49,046 nt of DNA from NCBI GenBank assembly GCA_046160865.1, contig JBJXHG010000006.1, positions 1 to 49,046 on the forward strand. Reading direction: 5' to 3'. Source of the DNA: JBJXHG01 sp046160865. GTDB lineage: Bacteria > Planctomycetota > UBA1135 > GCA-002686595. Shown here piece by piece: positions 15,311 to 23,667 of the stretch. The position numbers and the translations under genes were made by a program. The notes under the pieces were generated by a model. The model was given only the letters and a program-made list of their open reading frames with translations, had not been told where the DNA came from and did no database searches. Each line of letters starts with the position of its first letter. Within the stretch, counting starts at the first letter, position 1.

Positions 15311-15915
15311 GCGCGCGCGACGGCGAAATGCACGACGCGCCCGACTCGCGCGCGTCCGCGCCGGAAGATCCGCCCGCGTTTGCAGGCTTTCCCGTGTGCT
15401 CGTCGCAGCGCATCTACGACTCGCACTGGTGCGGGCTCCGGCGCGACATGGTGCTCCTCCCGAACGGCAACGAGCAGGAGTACCACGTGTTCGAAGTCGC
15501 CGACGCCGTCGCCGTCGTTCCGGTGACGCGCGACCAGCGCATCGTGCTCGTCGGCCAATACCGCTATCCGCACGGGAAGACGCACTGGGAAGTTCCGGCC
15601 GGCCGCATCGCCGAGGGCGAATCGCCCGATGCGGCCGCGCGGCGCGAGGTGCGCGAGGAAACGGGACATCGCGTGGGACGGCTCACCGCACTGCCGGGGT
15701 TCTATCCGACGAATGGCATCAGCGCGCACTACGCGCATCTGTTCGTCGCGCTCGATTGCGAAGAGGTCGGCGCTCTGATGCTCGACGCATCCGAGCACAT
15801 CATCGTGCGCGCGTTCACGCACGCGGAGATCGAACGCTTGCTCGACTCGGGACGCATCCAAGACGGATTCAGCGCGATCGCGCTGATGTACTACTTGCGG
15901 AACGCTGCGCACTGA
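15307..15915 (+). CDS. Nudix hydrolase, ADP-ribose pyrophosphatase type
   Basis: A 202-residue protein. The Nudix box G-x5-E-x7-REVxEExGH runs from about residue 99 to 121 and is complete, so Mg-dependent hydrolysis of a nucleoside diphosphate linked to another moiety is expected. The preceding strands, with GQYRYPHGKTHWEVPAGR, are those of ADP-ribose or sugar-nucleotide pyrophosphatases. ATG 15307 overlaps the aceE stop as ATGA, which implies translational coupling. Residues 1-30 are acidic and proline-rich and probably disordered. It converges on the glycosyltransferase gene with seven bases between the stops. Confidence 0.9.
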   Translation: MSARDGEMHDAPDSRASAPEDPPAFAGFPVCSSQRIYDSHWCGLRRDMVLLPNGNEQEYHVFEVADAVAVVPVTRDQRIVLVGQYRYPHGKTHWEVPAGRIAEGESPDAAARREVREETGHRVGRLTALPGFYPTNGISAHYAHLFVALDCEEVGALMLDASEHIIVRAFTHAEIERLLDSGRIQDGFSAIALMYYLRNAAH

Positions 15916-15922
15916 GCGCGCG

Positions 15923-17716
15923 TCACTGCAACCGGTACAGCGCCATCCACGGTCCGGGGCGCTGTACCGACCACAAACCCGTCAGCGGAAAGTCCATCTC
16001 CGTCGGCAAGAACGCTTCGTCCGTCGTGCGCGATCCGCTCGACGGATCGACGACGACCTCGCGCGTGGCGCCGGCGACGATCGGCGCGGTCAGCGGACCG
16101 CGCTCGTCGCCGGGCCGCCGGTCGACCAGCAAGAAGTGCGTGACGCCGAGCGCTCGGAGTGCGCTCGTCGGATCCGCGCCGAGCGAACGCAGCTCGGCCC
16201 GGACGGCCAGCGTGCGCGCGCGCTCGTCGAACGCGAGCACTTCCTCGACGCGTACGGCGTTGACGCCGGCGTCACCGGCGGGGATCTCGCCGCGGTCGAG
16301 CTCGAGGCGGCGCCGGTCTTCGCGCGCGTACAACGACTGACCGAGCGACGTCCGTAACCGATCGAGACGGTGCAAGCTCGCGCGGTCGAGCTCGACATCG
16401 GGACCGTAGCGGTCGATCGCGACGACAACGCCGCTTGGGAGCCCGCGCAACGTTTGCGACACGAGCCCGCGCGTGTCGGTGCGCGAAAGCACGTGGTCGA
16501 AGCGCACGGCTTGCACCAACGGAAACGCGAGCAACAGCACGAGCGCGATCGTGCCCGCGCGCGAGCGCAAGAGCCGCTCGGCGAGCAACCCCGCGGGAAA
16601 CACGAGCAGCACCGCGACCGGCAGCAGATAGCGCACGTGGTCGCTCCTGTTCGTGAGGAAGAACGCGGACCAGCCGAGCGCGAAGATCGCGACGGGACGG
16701 GTGCTCGCGCGGCGCAACGCGAGCCACAGGCCGCACACGCCGAGGATCACGATCGCGAGGTCGTAGCCGACGAAGGCGCGCGACAAGCGCGCGAGCGACT
16801 CGAGACGCACGTCGAACAGCACGCTCACGCCGCCGACGGAGAATCCGCCTTCCTCGTCGACCGCGTCCCCCATGATCACTTGATCGCGCGTCGGAATGCC
16901 GTAGCGCAGGAAGTACGGGTGGCCGAGCAACACGCCGGCGACGAGACACGCGGCGACGCAAGCGACGCCGTGACCGAGACGTGTTGCGAGCGCGCGCCCG
17001 CTCCAGCGCAGCGTGCTCGTGAGCCACGCGATCGCAGGGATCGCGATCGCCGGCAAACCGGATTGGTGACACGCGAACGAGAGACCCGCTGCGACGCCGG
17101 AGAGGACGAGCCAGCGCGCGCGCGGGTCGCGCGTGTACAGCGCGGCCGGCCACGCGGCGAGCACCAAGAAGAACGTCATCGGTACCCACGGCCGCTCTTG
17201 CACCGAGAAGTGCACGTGCAGGAGGCCCGTCGCCACGAGCCATGCGGCGATCCACGCGCCGCGCTCGAGCCCCATCGCGCGCGCGGCGCGGAACGCAACG
17301 AGCGGCGTCAGTGCGCCGAACAGTGCGATCAGCCAACGCGCGACGATCCGCGCGTCCTCGGGATGATCGAGCAGATGGTTGCCGAACTCCCGCGCGTCCT
17401 GCCACGGACCGAGCGCGTACTGCGCCGCGTACGCCGGCAGCAGCATGTACGGCAGGAAGTTCGGGTAGTGCGAGTACTTGCCGACCGGCGGGACGAGGTC
17501 CTTGTCCTTCGCCATGCCGAGCGCCGCGCGCACGATGTGCGCATCGGGCACGTAGTTCTTCGCGCCGCCGTGATCGATCGGCCACGCGCGCAAGCAGAGC
17601 GGCAGCAGCACGAGGACGGCGAGCGCCGCGAGCTTGTGCGGGAGACGGCTCACGCGCTGGCGATGATCGCGCGCGGTCGCGCGCTTTCCAACGCACCGCT
17701 CCCGCGCCTCGGACAC
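15923..17716 (-). CDS. multi-pass GT39-like membrane glycosyltransferase
   Basis: A 597-residue protein with about ten hydrophobic helices through residue 400 and a soluble C-terminal part. The first periplasmic loop has acidic motifs (Asp in PIDHGGAKNYVPDAHIVRAA, then GKYSHYPNFLPYMLLPAYAA), as in PMT/ArnT-type GT-C enzymes that use polyprenyl-phosphate sugars. It likely glycosylates a protein, lipid or polysaccharide on the outer face of the inner membrane. GTG 17716 gives a basic N-terminus; GTG 17653 is an alternative start just before the first helix. It follows rho by 46 bases on the same strand. Confidence 0.8.
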   Translation of the reverse strand: MSEARERCVGKRATARDHRQRVSRLPHKLAALAVLVLLPLCLRAWPIDHGGAKNYVPDAHIVRAALGMAKDKDLVPPVGKYSHYPNFLPYMLLPAYAAQYALGPWQDAREFGNHLLDHPEDARIVARWLIALFGALTPLVAFRAARAMGLERGAWIAAWLVATGLLHVHFSVQERPWVPMTFFLVLAAWPAALYTRDPRARWLVLSGVAAGLSFACHQSGLPAIAIPAIAWLTSTLRWSGRALATRLGHGVACVAACLVAGVLLGHPYFLRYGIPTRDQVIMGDAVDEEGGFSVGGVSVLFDVRLESLARLSRAFVGYDLAIVILGVCGLWLALRRASTRPVAIFALGWSAFFLTNRSDHVRYLLPVAVLLVFPAGLLAERLLRSRAGTIALVLLLAFPLVQAVRFDHVLSRTDTRGLVSQTLRGLPSGVVVAIDRYGPDVELDRASLHRLDRLRTSLGQSLYAREDRRRLELDRGEIPAGDAGVNAVRVEEVLAFDERARTLAVRAELRSLGADPTSALRALGVTHFLLVDRRPGDERGPLTAPIVAGATREVVVDPSSGSRTTDEAFLPTEMDFPLTGLWSVQRPGPWMALYRLQ

Positions 17717-17762
17717 GCGTCGACGGCGTCGCTCACGGAATGCTCGGTTCGTGCGCCACGAC

Positions 17763-19427
17763 TCACGCTTCCGGGTCGACCTCGAAGCGCTTGAGGAAGT
17801 CGTCGTTCGTGTCGACGTCGGACAGACGGGTCACGAGCAGCTCCATCGCCTCCATGAAGTTCATGCGCAGGAGCACGCGGCGCAGCACGCCGATGTACTT
17901 CATCCGCTTCTGCGTGTAGAGCTTCTCTTCCTTGCGGGTCCCGGATTTCTCGATGTCGATCGCGGGGAAGATGCGCCGGTCGGCGAGCTTGCGCGACAGC
18001 ACGAGCTCCATGTTTCCCGTGCCTTTGAACTCCTCGAAGATCAGCTGATCCATCCGGCTACCGGTGTCGATCAGCGTCGTGCCCAGGATCGTCAGCGAAC
18101 CCGCCTTCTCGGTGTTGCGCGCGCTGCCGAAGATCTGACGCGGGCGCTCCATCGCGCGCGAGTCGAGACCGCCCGACATCGTGCGGCCGCTGCCTCCGGC
18201 GAGGTTGTTGTACGCACGCGCGAGACGCGTGATCGAATCGAGCAGGATCACGACGTCCTGACCGAGCTCGACCAGGCGCGTCGCGCGCTTCCACACGACT
18301 TCGGCGAGCTGCACGTGGTTCTTCGGCGATTCATCGGCGGTGCTCACGAACACTTGGCCGTTCGTGCTGCGCTTCCACTCGGTCGCTTCCTCTGGACGCT
18401 CGTCGACGAGCAGCACCATGAGGGCCACGTCGGGATAACCGACCTCGATGCCCTTCGCGAACTGGCGCATGATCGTCGTCTTGCCCGCGCGCGGCGGTGC
18501 CACGATCAGCCCGCGTTGGCCGCGACCGACCGGACAGATGAGATCCAGGATGCGCATCGACACGTCGCCGGTCGCATCGCCGACCGCATAGTGGAAGTCG
18601 GGATCGATCGTCGTCAGCGTCTTGAACACCGGCAGCGACTTGACCTCGTTCGGCGACTTGTCGTCGACGGTCGTGACGTCGATCAACGCGTACTTGTGCT
18701 TCTGCCCGCGACCGATGCGACCGGACACGATCGCGCCCTCGCGCAGTCGGTGCTGAGACACGAGCCGCTCGGGCACGAAGATGTCTTGCCGCGACGGCAG
18801 GTACTGATGCTCGAGCTGGCGCAGCACGCCCCAGGTGGTGCCTTCCGCGACGTACATGCCGAAGCCCGTCGTCGGCGCGCGCTGCTGCTCATGTTGCGGC
18901 GGACCACGCCGCTGCGGCGCGTGCTCGTCGGACGGCGCGTCGACCGCGCCCTGCGGCTCGTCCTCGACCGCGATCGGCGCCGTAGGAGCTTGCGTCGCAT
19001 TCGGTCCGCCGCCGCCCTCGCCGCCCGGGCCGTCGTGACTTCCGCCGCGACGGCGGTGACGTCCGCCCCGGCGTCCGCCTCCGCGGCGCTTGCCGGGCCG
19101 GCGCCAATCCGTGCGCGAGCGCGGGTCGCCCTCGGCAGCGCGCTCCGGCTCCGCCACGGGACTGCTGCTGCCTTCGCTGGTGCGCGGGCCGCCAACTTCC
19201 GGTGTGCGATCGCCAGGCGGTGCTTCGTGACGCTCGCGCGTTTCGGGGCGTCGACCACGATGCTCGCGCGGCTCGCGCCGTTCGGCGGAACCGCCGCGCG
19301 GTGCGTCGGGAGGTTCGTTGCGACGGCGCGGCGGGTGCTCCTGCGGCTGCGGACGCGCAGGGGACGGTCGCTCCATCGCGCCGAACGGCAGCGACTCGGA
19401 AGAGGAATGGAAGTCGTCGGGAGCCAA
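17763..19427 (-). CDS. rho: transcription termination factor Rho with Arg/Gly-rich N-terminal extension
   Basis: About 554 residues from TTG 19427, which has a CGAGGA site six bases upstream; ATG 19376 is an alternative 17 codons later. Residues to about 180 are Pro/Arg/Gly/Glu-rich and disordered, with basic RGGGRRGGRHRRRGG-like runs. The RNA-binding cold-shock-like domain follows (GFGMYVAEGTTWGVLR to GQKHKYALIDV), and then the RecA-like motor with Walker A APPRAGKTT (Lys316) and Walker B VVILLDSITRLARAYN. Rho unwinds RNA-DNA hybrids to end transcription. The organism therefore has Rho-dependent termination, consistent with the lack of T-runs after hairpins in this window. GT39-like gene downstream. 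Confidence 0.95.
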   Translation of the reverse strand: MAPDDFHSSSESLPFGAMERPSPARPQPQEHPPRRRNEPPDAPRGGSAERREPREHRGRRPETRERHEAPPGDRTPEVGGPRTSEGSSSPVAEPERAAEGDPRSRTDWRRPGKRRGGGRRGGRHRRRGGSHDGPGGEGGGGPNATQAPTAPIAVEDEPQGAVDAPSDEHAPQRRGPPQHEQQRAPTTGFGMYVAEGTTWGVLRQLEHQYLPSRQDIFVPERLVSQHRLREGAIVSGRIGRGQKHKYALIDVTTVDDKSPNEVKSLPVFKTLTTIDPDFHYAVGDATGDVSMRILDLICPVGRGQRGLIVAPPRAGKTTIMRQFAKGIEVGYPDVALMVLLVDERPEEATEWKRSTNGQVFVSTADESPKNHVQLAEVVWKRATRLVELGQDVVILLDSITRLARAYNNLAGGSGRTMSGGLDSRAMERPRQIFGSARNTEKAGSLTILGTTLIDTGSRMDQLIFEEFKGTGNMELVLSRKLADRRIFPAIDIEKSGTRKEEKLYTQKRMKYIGVLRRVLLRMNFMEAMELLVTRLSDVDTNDDFLKRFEVDPEA

Positions 19428-19921
19428 GGCGGTCCTCGGTTCGCGGCGAACGAGAGCGGACCCGTGTCGTGCCACCCGTCCAGCCGCGGAATGGAGCTGA
19501 CGCACGAACGTGCGGATCAGGATCCAGACTTGCGAACGGAGATCGGAAACTGCCGATGCAGGGCTAGGGTCCCGCGCTCTCTAAGCCCGGAGACCACTTC
19601 CAGGAGTGGAGCAAGCGGAACAGCTCGTCCGCTCCGGAAGGCGCGTCCTCGCGCCGTGCAGGCATCGCTCTGAAGCACAGAGCGAACGTCACTGCACGAA
19701 GGCAGCATGCCTCAAACGCAACGGGAAGGCGACTCTAAATCCGCTTTCCGCGGTCTCGGTGAGGCAGCAGCCCCGAGGGCAACGCGAGCGACATATCTAT
19801 CGGACGACGACGGCGTCGGACTGGCGCGACTCGGGCATTCGGCAGGCAGTCGCGCGTGCGGTCCACACGCGCATTCCCGAAACCTCGCGCTCTGGACACG
19901 CGCAGCAGGACCTGCAGGAAG
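19428..19921. other. 494-base region between tRNA-Pro and rho; no gene recognised
   Basis: The stretch has small stems, such as GCTCTG/CAGAGC near 19670 and GGCGCG/CGCGCC near 19640, but no recognised ncRNA signature: SRP, tmRNA, 6S and RNase P motifs were looked for by eye. Being upstream of rho on its strand, it probably holds the rho promoter and a structured leader, a site where some rho genes are autoregulated. That is inference. Confidence 0.4.
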
Positions 19922-19998
<77 letters not shown>

Positions 19999-20067
19999 AC
20001 GAAGAGGCGACGAAGATACGGTGCTGCTCCGTCCGGCGTCAACCCAAGGCTCGCGGCCGGCTCGGAT

Positions 20068-21612
20068 TCACTTGCCGAGATCCACGAAGACGCCGCCGTT
20101 CAGCTCGGCGATGCGGCGCATGAAGTCTTTTTGGAACTCGCCGATCGCGATCGTGTGGATCACCACCTTGCGCAGTTCGTTGACGCTCTTCACCTCGCGC
20201 AGGATGTCGTCCGGATCGACGAAGTCGCCGGCCGTCGGACGTCCGTCGGACAGGAAGAAGATGGTGTCGACCTGCACCGTGTAGTCCGCCGGCCCCGTGC
20301 GCGGTCCCGCGTCCACGCCGAGCGCGGTCATCAAAGCCGAGTACGTGTTCGTCTTGCCGAGGTCGAGGCTCGCCGAAGCCGCGAGTCCAACTACGGCGAG
20401 ATCTGCCTTCGACGCGCCGCCGATCGCGTCGAGTGTCTTCACCCAATCCTTCGCCGCCGACTTGTTGAGCACGTTCGCCGGCACGAGCTTCTTCTTCCAC
20501 GGATCGACCTTCGTCGCGAACGCGAGGATGTTGAAGTTCACGGCCGGATCGAGGTGGTCGAGAGTGCGGATCAGCTCCGTCTTCACGATGTCGATGCGCG
20601 AAAGCGAAGGATAGTTGCCGGCGAGGAAGCGCTCGCGCTCCGTCACCTGCGCCTCCATCGAGCCCGACACGTCGATGACGAAGATGATCGAGCGACTCGG
20701 GGTGTCGATGCCGTGGTACTGCACCGGCCCCGACTTGTAGTAGTTCGACGGTCCCGCTCCCGTGCGCGCCTCGCGCTTGCCGCGCAGGAACGCGACCGCT
20801 TCGGGTTTGGGCAGGACGTACCCCTCACGGTTCTGCGCCCACCAATCGCTCCACTTCGCGGCGTCGGCGCCGTACTCCTTCCCTGACAAGCTCGCGAGCG
20901 TCTCGGCGATCTCCGGCACGAGCCGCCCTTCTTCCACTTTCAAGCGTTCGATGAGCGGCGGGATCGCGCTCGGGCTGCGCACTTTCGCGAGCGCCTGGAT
21001 CGCGGTCGTTCGCACCTGCCACACGTCGTCCTGCAAGCTCGCGATGGCGGGCGCGACGACGAGCTCGGACGCGAGCTGCGCCAGTGCTCCGATCGCGCTC
21101 GAGCGCACGGCAGGTTCCGGATCCGCGCACAGCGGCGCGATCGCCGTCGCGTGGCTCGCGTCCCCCGCCGCGCCGAGCGCGGCGATCGCGTGCCGCTTGA
21201 TCTCCCAGGACTTGTCGGCGAGGCACGCCGCGAACGCCGCGGAGACGCCGGAATACTTGCCGTCGGTCAGTGCGCGTAGGTAGCCGACGCGGATCGCCTC
21301 GCTTTTCTCCGCACGTAGCGCGGCGGTCATCGCCTCGACCGGCTCGCGGCTCTTGAACCCGGAGAGCACGCGCACCGCCGCGCGCACGACCTCGGACTCG
21401 GGATCTTTGAGGACGGGAGCGAGCGCTTCGACGACGCTCGGATCCTCGAGACCTTGCAGCGTCAGCACCGCCTCGACACGCGTCGGCGTGTCCTTGTACT
21501 GACGGAAGTACTTCTTGAATTGCGCGAGCGTCTCTGCGTCTTGGGGCGCGCCTGCGGCTTGCACGCAGATCGACAGAAGCGCGCCGAGCGCGCACAGCCA
21601 CGTGCGGATCAT
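20068..21612 (-). CDS. exported HEAT-repeat plus von Willebrand factor A domain protein
   Basis: A 514-residue protein with a signal peptide (LCALGALLSICVQAAGAPQ). Residues about 30-255 are HEAT/armadillo-type helical repeats (for example VVEALAPVLKDPESEVVRAA). The VWA domain at about 308-510 has the MIDAS start DVSGS (with M) and a later DTIFFLSDGRPTAGD strand. HEAT and VWA domains both mediate protein contacts; VWA binds partners through a metal. Exported HEAT+VWA fusions of unknown partner are frequent in Planctomycetota, which supports the lineage guess. No operon partner is close: the downstream gene on its strand is the tRNA. Confidence 0.8.
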   Translation of the reverse strand: MIRTWLCALGALLSICVQAAGAPQDAETLAQFKKYFRQYKDTPTRVEAVLTLQGLEDPSVVEALAPVLKDPESEVVRAAVRVLSGFKSREPVEAMTAALRAEKSEAIRVGYLRALTDGKYSGVSAAFAACLADKSWEIKRHAIAALGAAGDASHATAIAPLCADPEPAVRSSAIGALAQLASELVVAPAIASLQDDVWQVRTTAIQALAKVRSPSAIPPLIERLKVEEGRLVPEIAETLASLSGKEYGADAAKWSDWWAQNREGYVLPKPEAVAFLRGKREARTGAGPSNYYKSGPVQYHGIDTPSRSIIFVIDVSGSMEAQVTERERFLAGNYPSLSRIDIVKTELIRTLDHLDPAVNFNILAFATKVDPWKKKLVPANVLNKSAAKDWVKTLDAIGGASKADLAVVGLAASASLDLGKTNTYSALMTALGVDAGPRTGPADYTVQVDTIFFLSDGRPTAGDFVDPDDILREVKSVNELRKVVIHTIAIGEFQKDFMRRIAELNGGVFVDLGK

Positions 21613-21678
21613 CTGTGGGCCTCCTTGGGCGTGGACCCATCATAGGACCGCGCGCGGTCCGCCGTCCCGTGCGTTTCG

Positions 21679-21885
21679 CAGCGGGACGTTGGCTCGCGGG
21701 CGCTAGCCCGCATGTCTCACCACGTCCGTCGCGAGGTTGCGCCAGCGCGTTCGGAGCAAGGCGTCGCATCGGAATCGACCGCAGTTGACCTGTTGGGTCC
21801 GCGAGTATCGATTCCGATCCAGTAACGTCGCTCCGAGCGAAGTGGCGCGACCGCAGCGGGACGTGGTGAGAACTGCGGGCGCTAC
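21679..21885. repeat. complete palindromic element, repeat family A
   Basis: The left arm 21702-21727 (TAGCCCGCATGTCTCACCAC then GTCC) pairs with the right arm 21859-21885, whose complement reads TAGCGCCCGCAGTTCTCACC then ACGTCC. CGCAGCGGGACGT occurs directly at 21678-21690 and again at 21852-21864. The centre (21740-21850) has no gene. The right arm's outer TAG is the stop codon of the membrane protein gene at 21882. The layout resembles a MITE or palindromic intergenic unit; no transposase of matching type is visible. Confidence 0.75.
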
Positions 21886-23390
21886 GGCTTCTTCGGGCGC
21901 ACGATCACGGTCGTCGTTGCGGGCACCGGCTCGACGTCTTGCGTCTCGAGCGTCACGCGTGCGCCGTCATCCGTGATGAGCGTCACGGTGCGCTCGTCGC
22001 GCGCCGTCACCTTGCCGTAGAACATCCCGCCGGGGACGCGCACGCGCACGCGCGGCAGACCTTCCAACGCCTGCGATCCGGGCGTGCCGAGCGCGGGCGT
22101 GCCTTGCGGCGACGAAATCTGATCGACGCGTTCGAGCTGATCGAACATCAGCGCCATCCGACCGAGCTGCGTGTCGAGCCATACCTTGTGCTGACCGACC
22201 GCGTACAGACGGCCTTCGAAGATCTCCCCGTCGTGCAGGATCGTGCGCACGCGACCGACCTGCGGCGTGAGGATGCGCGTCGGACCACCGATGCGGTCCA
22301 TCGGGATCGTTTGGCCTTCCCAGATGCCCGCGAGATCGCTCTTCGTCGCGCGGCGCATGCGGTTCTTCGACGTCGAGCTCGGCGCGATCTCCTCCATGCG
22401 TACGTCGATCGTCTCGTCGGCGACGGGCGATTGGCTCGCGATCGATTCCGAACCGACGTCGATCCGCGGACCGATGGTCGCGTCCGGCGAGGGCTCGCTC
22501 GACGCGACGTCGGCCGCATCCGGCTGCTCATTGGCGGCGGCGAGTGCGGCACGCAACGCCGGAACGTCGATCGCTCTGTGCAGCGGATCGAACACGGTTG
22601 CGTCGGTGTTCGTTTCGAGCAGAACGTCGCGCCCCGGCCAGATCGCGCGCAGGTTGTCGCGCATCCAACGTTCGAACTCGGGGCTCGGCATCAATGGGGT
22701 GCCGGTGGCTCCCGGAACCGTCGACGTCTCGGCGAGCGTGTCGAAGTCGCCGTCGACGTCCGAAGGAATCGTCGCGGTCGCTGTGCTCGGCACGGACGGT
22801 TCGGTCGTGCGCGGCGCCGGAGGAACCGAACGCGTCGCGACAGTCGGCGCCGGCTCGGATGGCGCGCGCGTGAAGTAGACGTATGCAGCGACGCCGCCGC
22901 CTACGAGGACGAGCAGCGCGGCGGCTCGCAGCCACGAGCGCGAACGCACTGGCACCTGCACTTGTTCGTCGTCGGAGGCGAACGGGCCGAGCTCGCTCTC
23001 GTCGATCTCGGCGGCGTCCTCGCCCGTCGGCTGCGGCACGTCGCTCGGAATCGTCGGACGCAGGGACTCGGGAACGACCGGCTCGACCGCAGTGGCTGAT
23101 GTCTCGTCGAGATTCAGCAGCCAGTGGACGGATTCGCTGGGAGCGGCGGCGTCGGGGGCGACGTCGGCGCTCGGTAGTCCGCCGTCCTGGGCGCCGCCGC
23201 GCAGCTCTTGCTCGAGGCCCAAGAAGTCGGCGGCCTCTTCGGCACCGCGCCACTCCTTCGGCAGATCCTTCGCCGAATCGACTTGTCGCGCATTGTGCGC
23301 AGGACGGCTGCCGTACAGCGCCGTCGATTCGTCGAGCGCGCCGGGTTCGGCGTTCGGGGACTGCAGCTCTTTCTGATCTCGTTCCAACAT
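21882..23390 (-). CDS. single-pass membrane protein of unknown function
   Basis: A 502-residue protein. ATG 23390 is chosen because upstream codons (to 23627) are arginine-rich noise. Residues 1-150 are acidic and cytoplasmic in character, one hydrophobic helix at about 152-171 (WLRAAALLVLVGGGVAAYVY) follows, and then comes a Pro/Thr/Ser-rich linker. The C-terminal part has two small beta units: HDGEIFEGRLYAVGQHKVWL and VPGGMFYGKVTARDERTVTL. Both have the [DG]G-x-[FI]-x-G-x-[LV] shape of Sm-like or SH3-like barrels. Its stop codon TAG comes from the arm of a family A palindrome, so its C-terminus may be truncated or altered. No function assigned. Confidence 0.6.
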   Translation of the reverse strand: MLERDQKELQSPNAEPGALDESTALYGSRPAHNARQVDSAKDLPKEWRGAEEAADFLGLEQELRGGAQDGGLPSADVAPDAAAPSESVHWLLNLDETSATAVEPVVPESLRPTIPSDVPQPTGEDAAEIDESELGPFASDDEQVQVPVRSRSWLRAAALLVLVGGGVAAYVYFTRAPSEPAPTVATRSVPPAPRTTEPSVPSTATATIPSDVDGDFDTLAETSTVPGATGTPLMPSPEFERWMRDNLRAIWPGRDVLLETNTDATVFDPLHRAIDVPALRAALAAANEQPDAADVASSEPSPDATIGPRIDVGSESIASQSPVADETIDVRMEEIAPSSTSKNRMRRATKSDLAGIWEGQTIPMDRIGGPTRILTPQVGRVRTILHDGEIFEGRLYAVGQHKVWLDTQLGRMALMFDQLERVDQISSPQGTPALGTPGSQALEGLPRVRVRVPGGMFYGKVTARDERTVTLITDDGARVTLETQDVEPVPATTTVIVRPKKP

Positions 23391-23626
23391 CGCGGGTTGC
23401 ACGGCGCCTTGACGGCCAGGGGTGTCGAGTGGTGATCGCCCCGGGACACCCGTGTGGAAACCGGCCCGGGCCCGAGGCAGGTTCACGGCGGTTATCGGCA
23501 CGACGCGCGCGAAACCCGCAGCGGCTGGAAGGAAAGTCCGCGCCATCTCGCGCACGGGAAGGCTTTTCGACACGCGCCGGCGCGGCGCACGAGCGAAGCG
23601 GAGGTGGCCCCTCCGATGGATTCGCA

Positions 23627-23664
23627 TTCCGGTCTCGTCTTCGCGAGCGAAGGCGAAACCGGAA
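23627..23664 (-). terminator. 18-bp hairpin directly after selB
   Basis: TTCCGGTCTCGTCTTCGC (23627-23644) faces GCGAAGGCGAAACCGGAA (23647-23664). All 18 pairs form if two wobbles are allowed, with a two-base loop. It begins three bases past the selB stop. There is no T-run after it, so it would act as an RNA-stabilising end or a Rho-assisted stop rather than a classical intrinsic terminator. Confidence 0.55.
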
Positions 23665-23667
23665 GGC

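Noticed and set aside
19428..19921. Search for a structured ncRNA (SRP, tmRNA, 6S) between tRNA-Pro and rho
   Set aside because: Only short stems were seen; none of the conserved motifs of those RNAs is present.
23520..23560. GGAAGGAAAGTCC resembles the 5' strand of helix P4 in RNase P RNA
   Set aside because: The matching 3' strand (ACAGAAA-type) and the other conserved blocks are missing within 400 bases on either strand, and the free space (about 277 bases) is too short.
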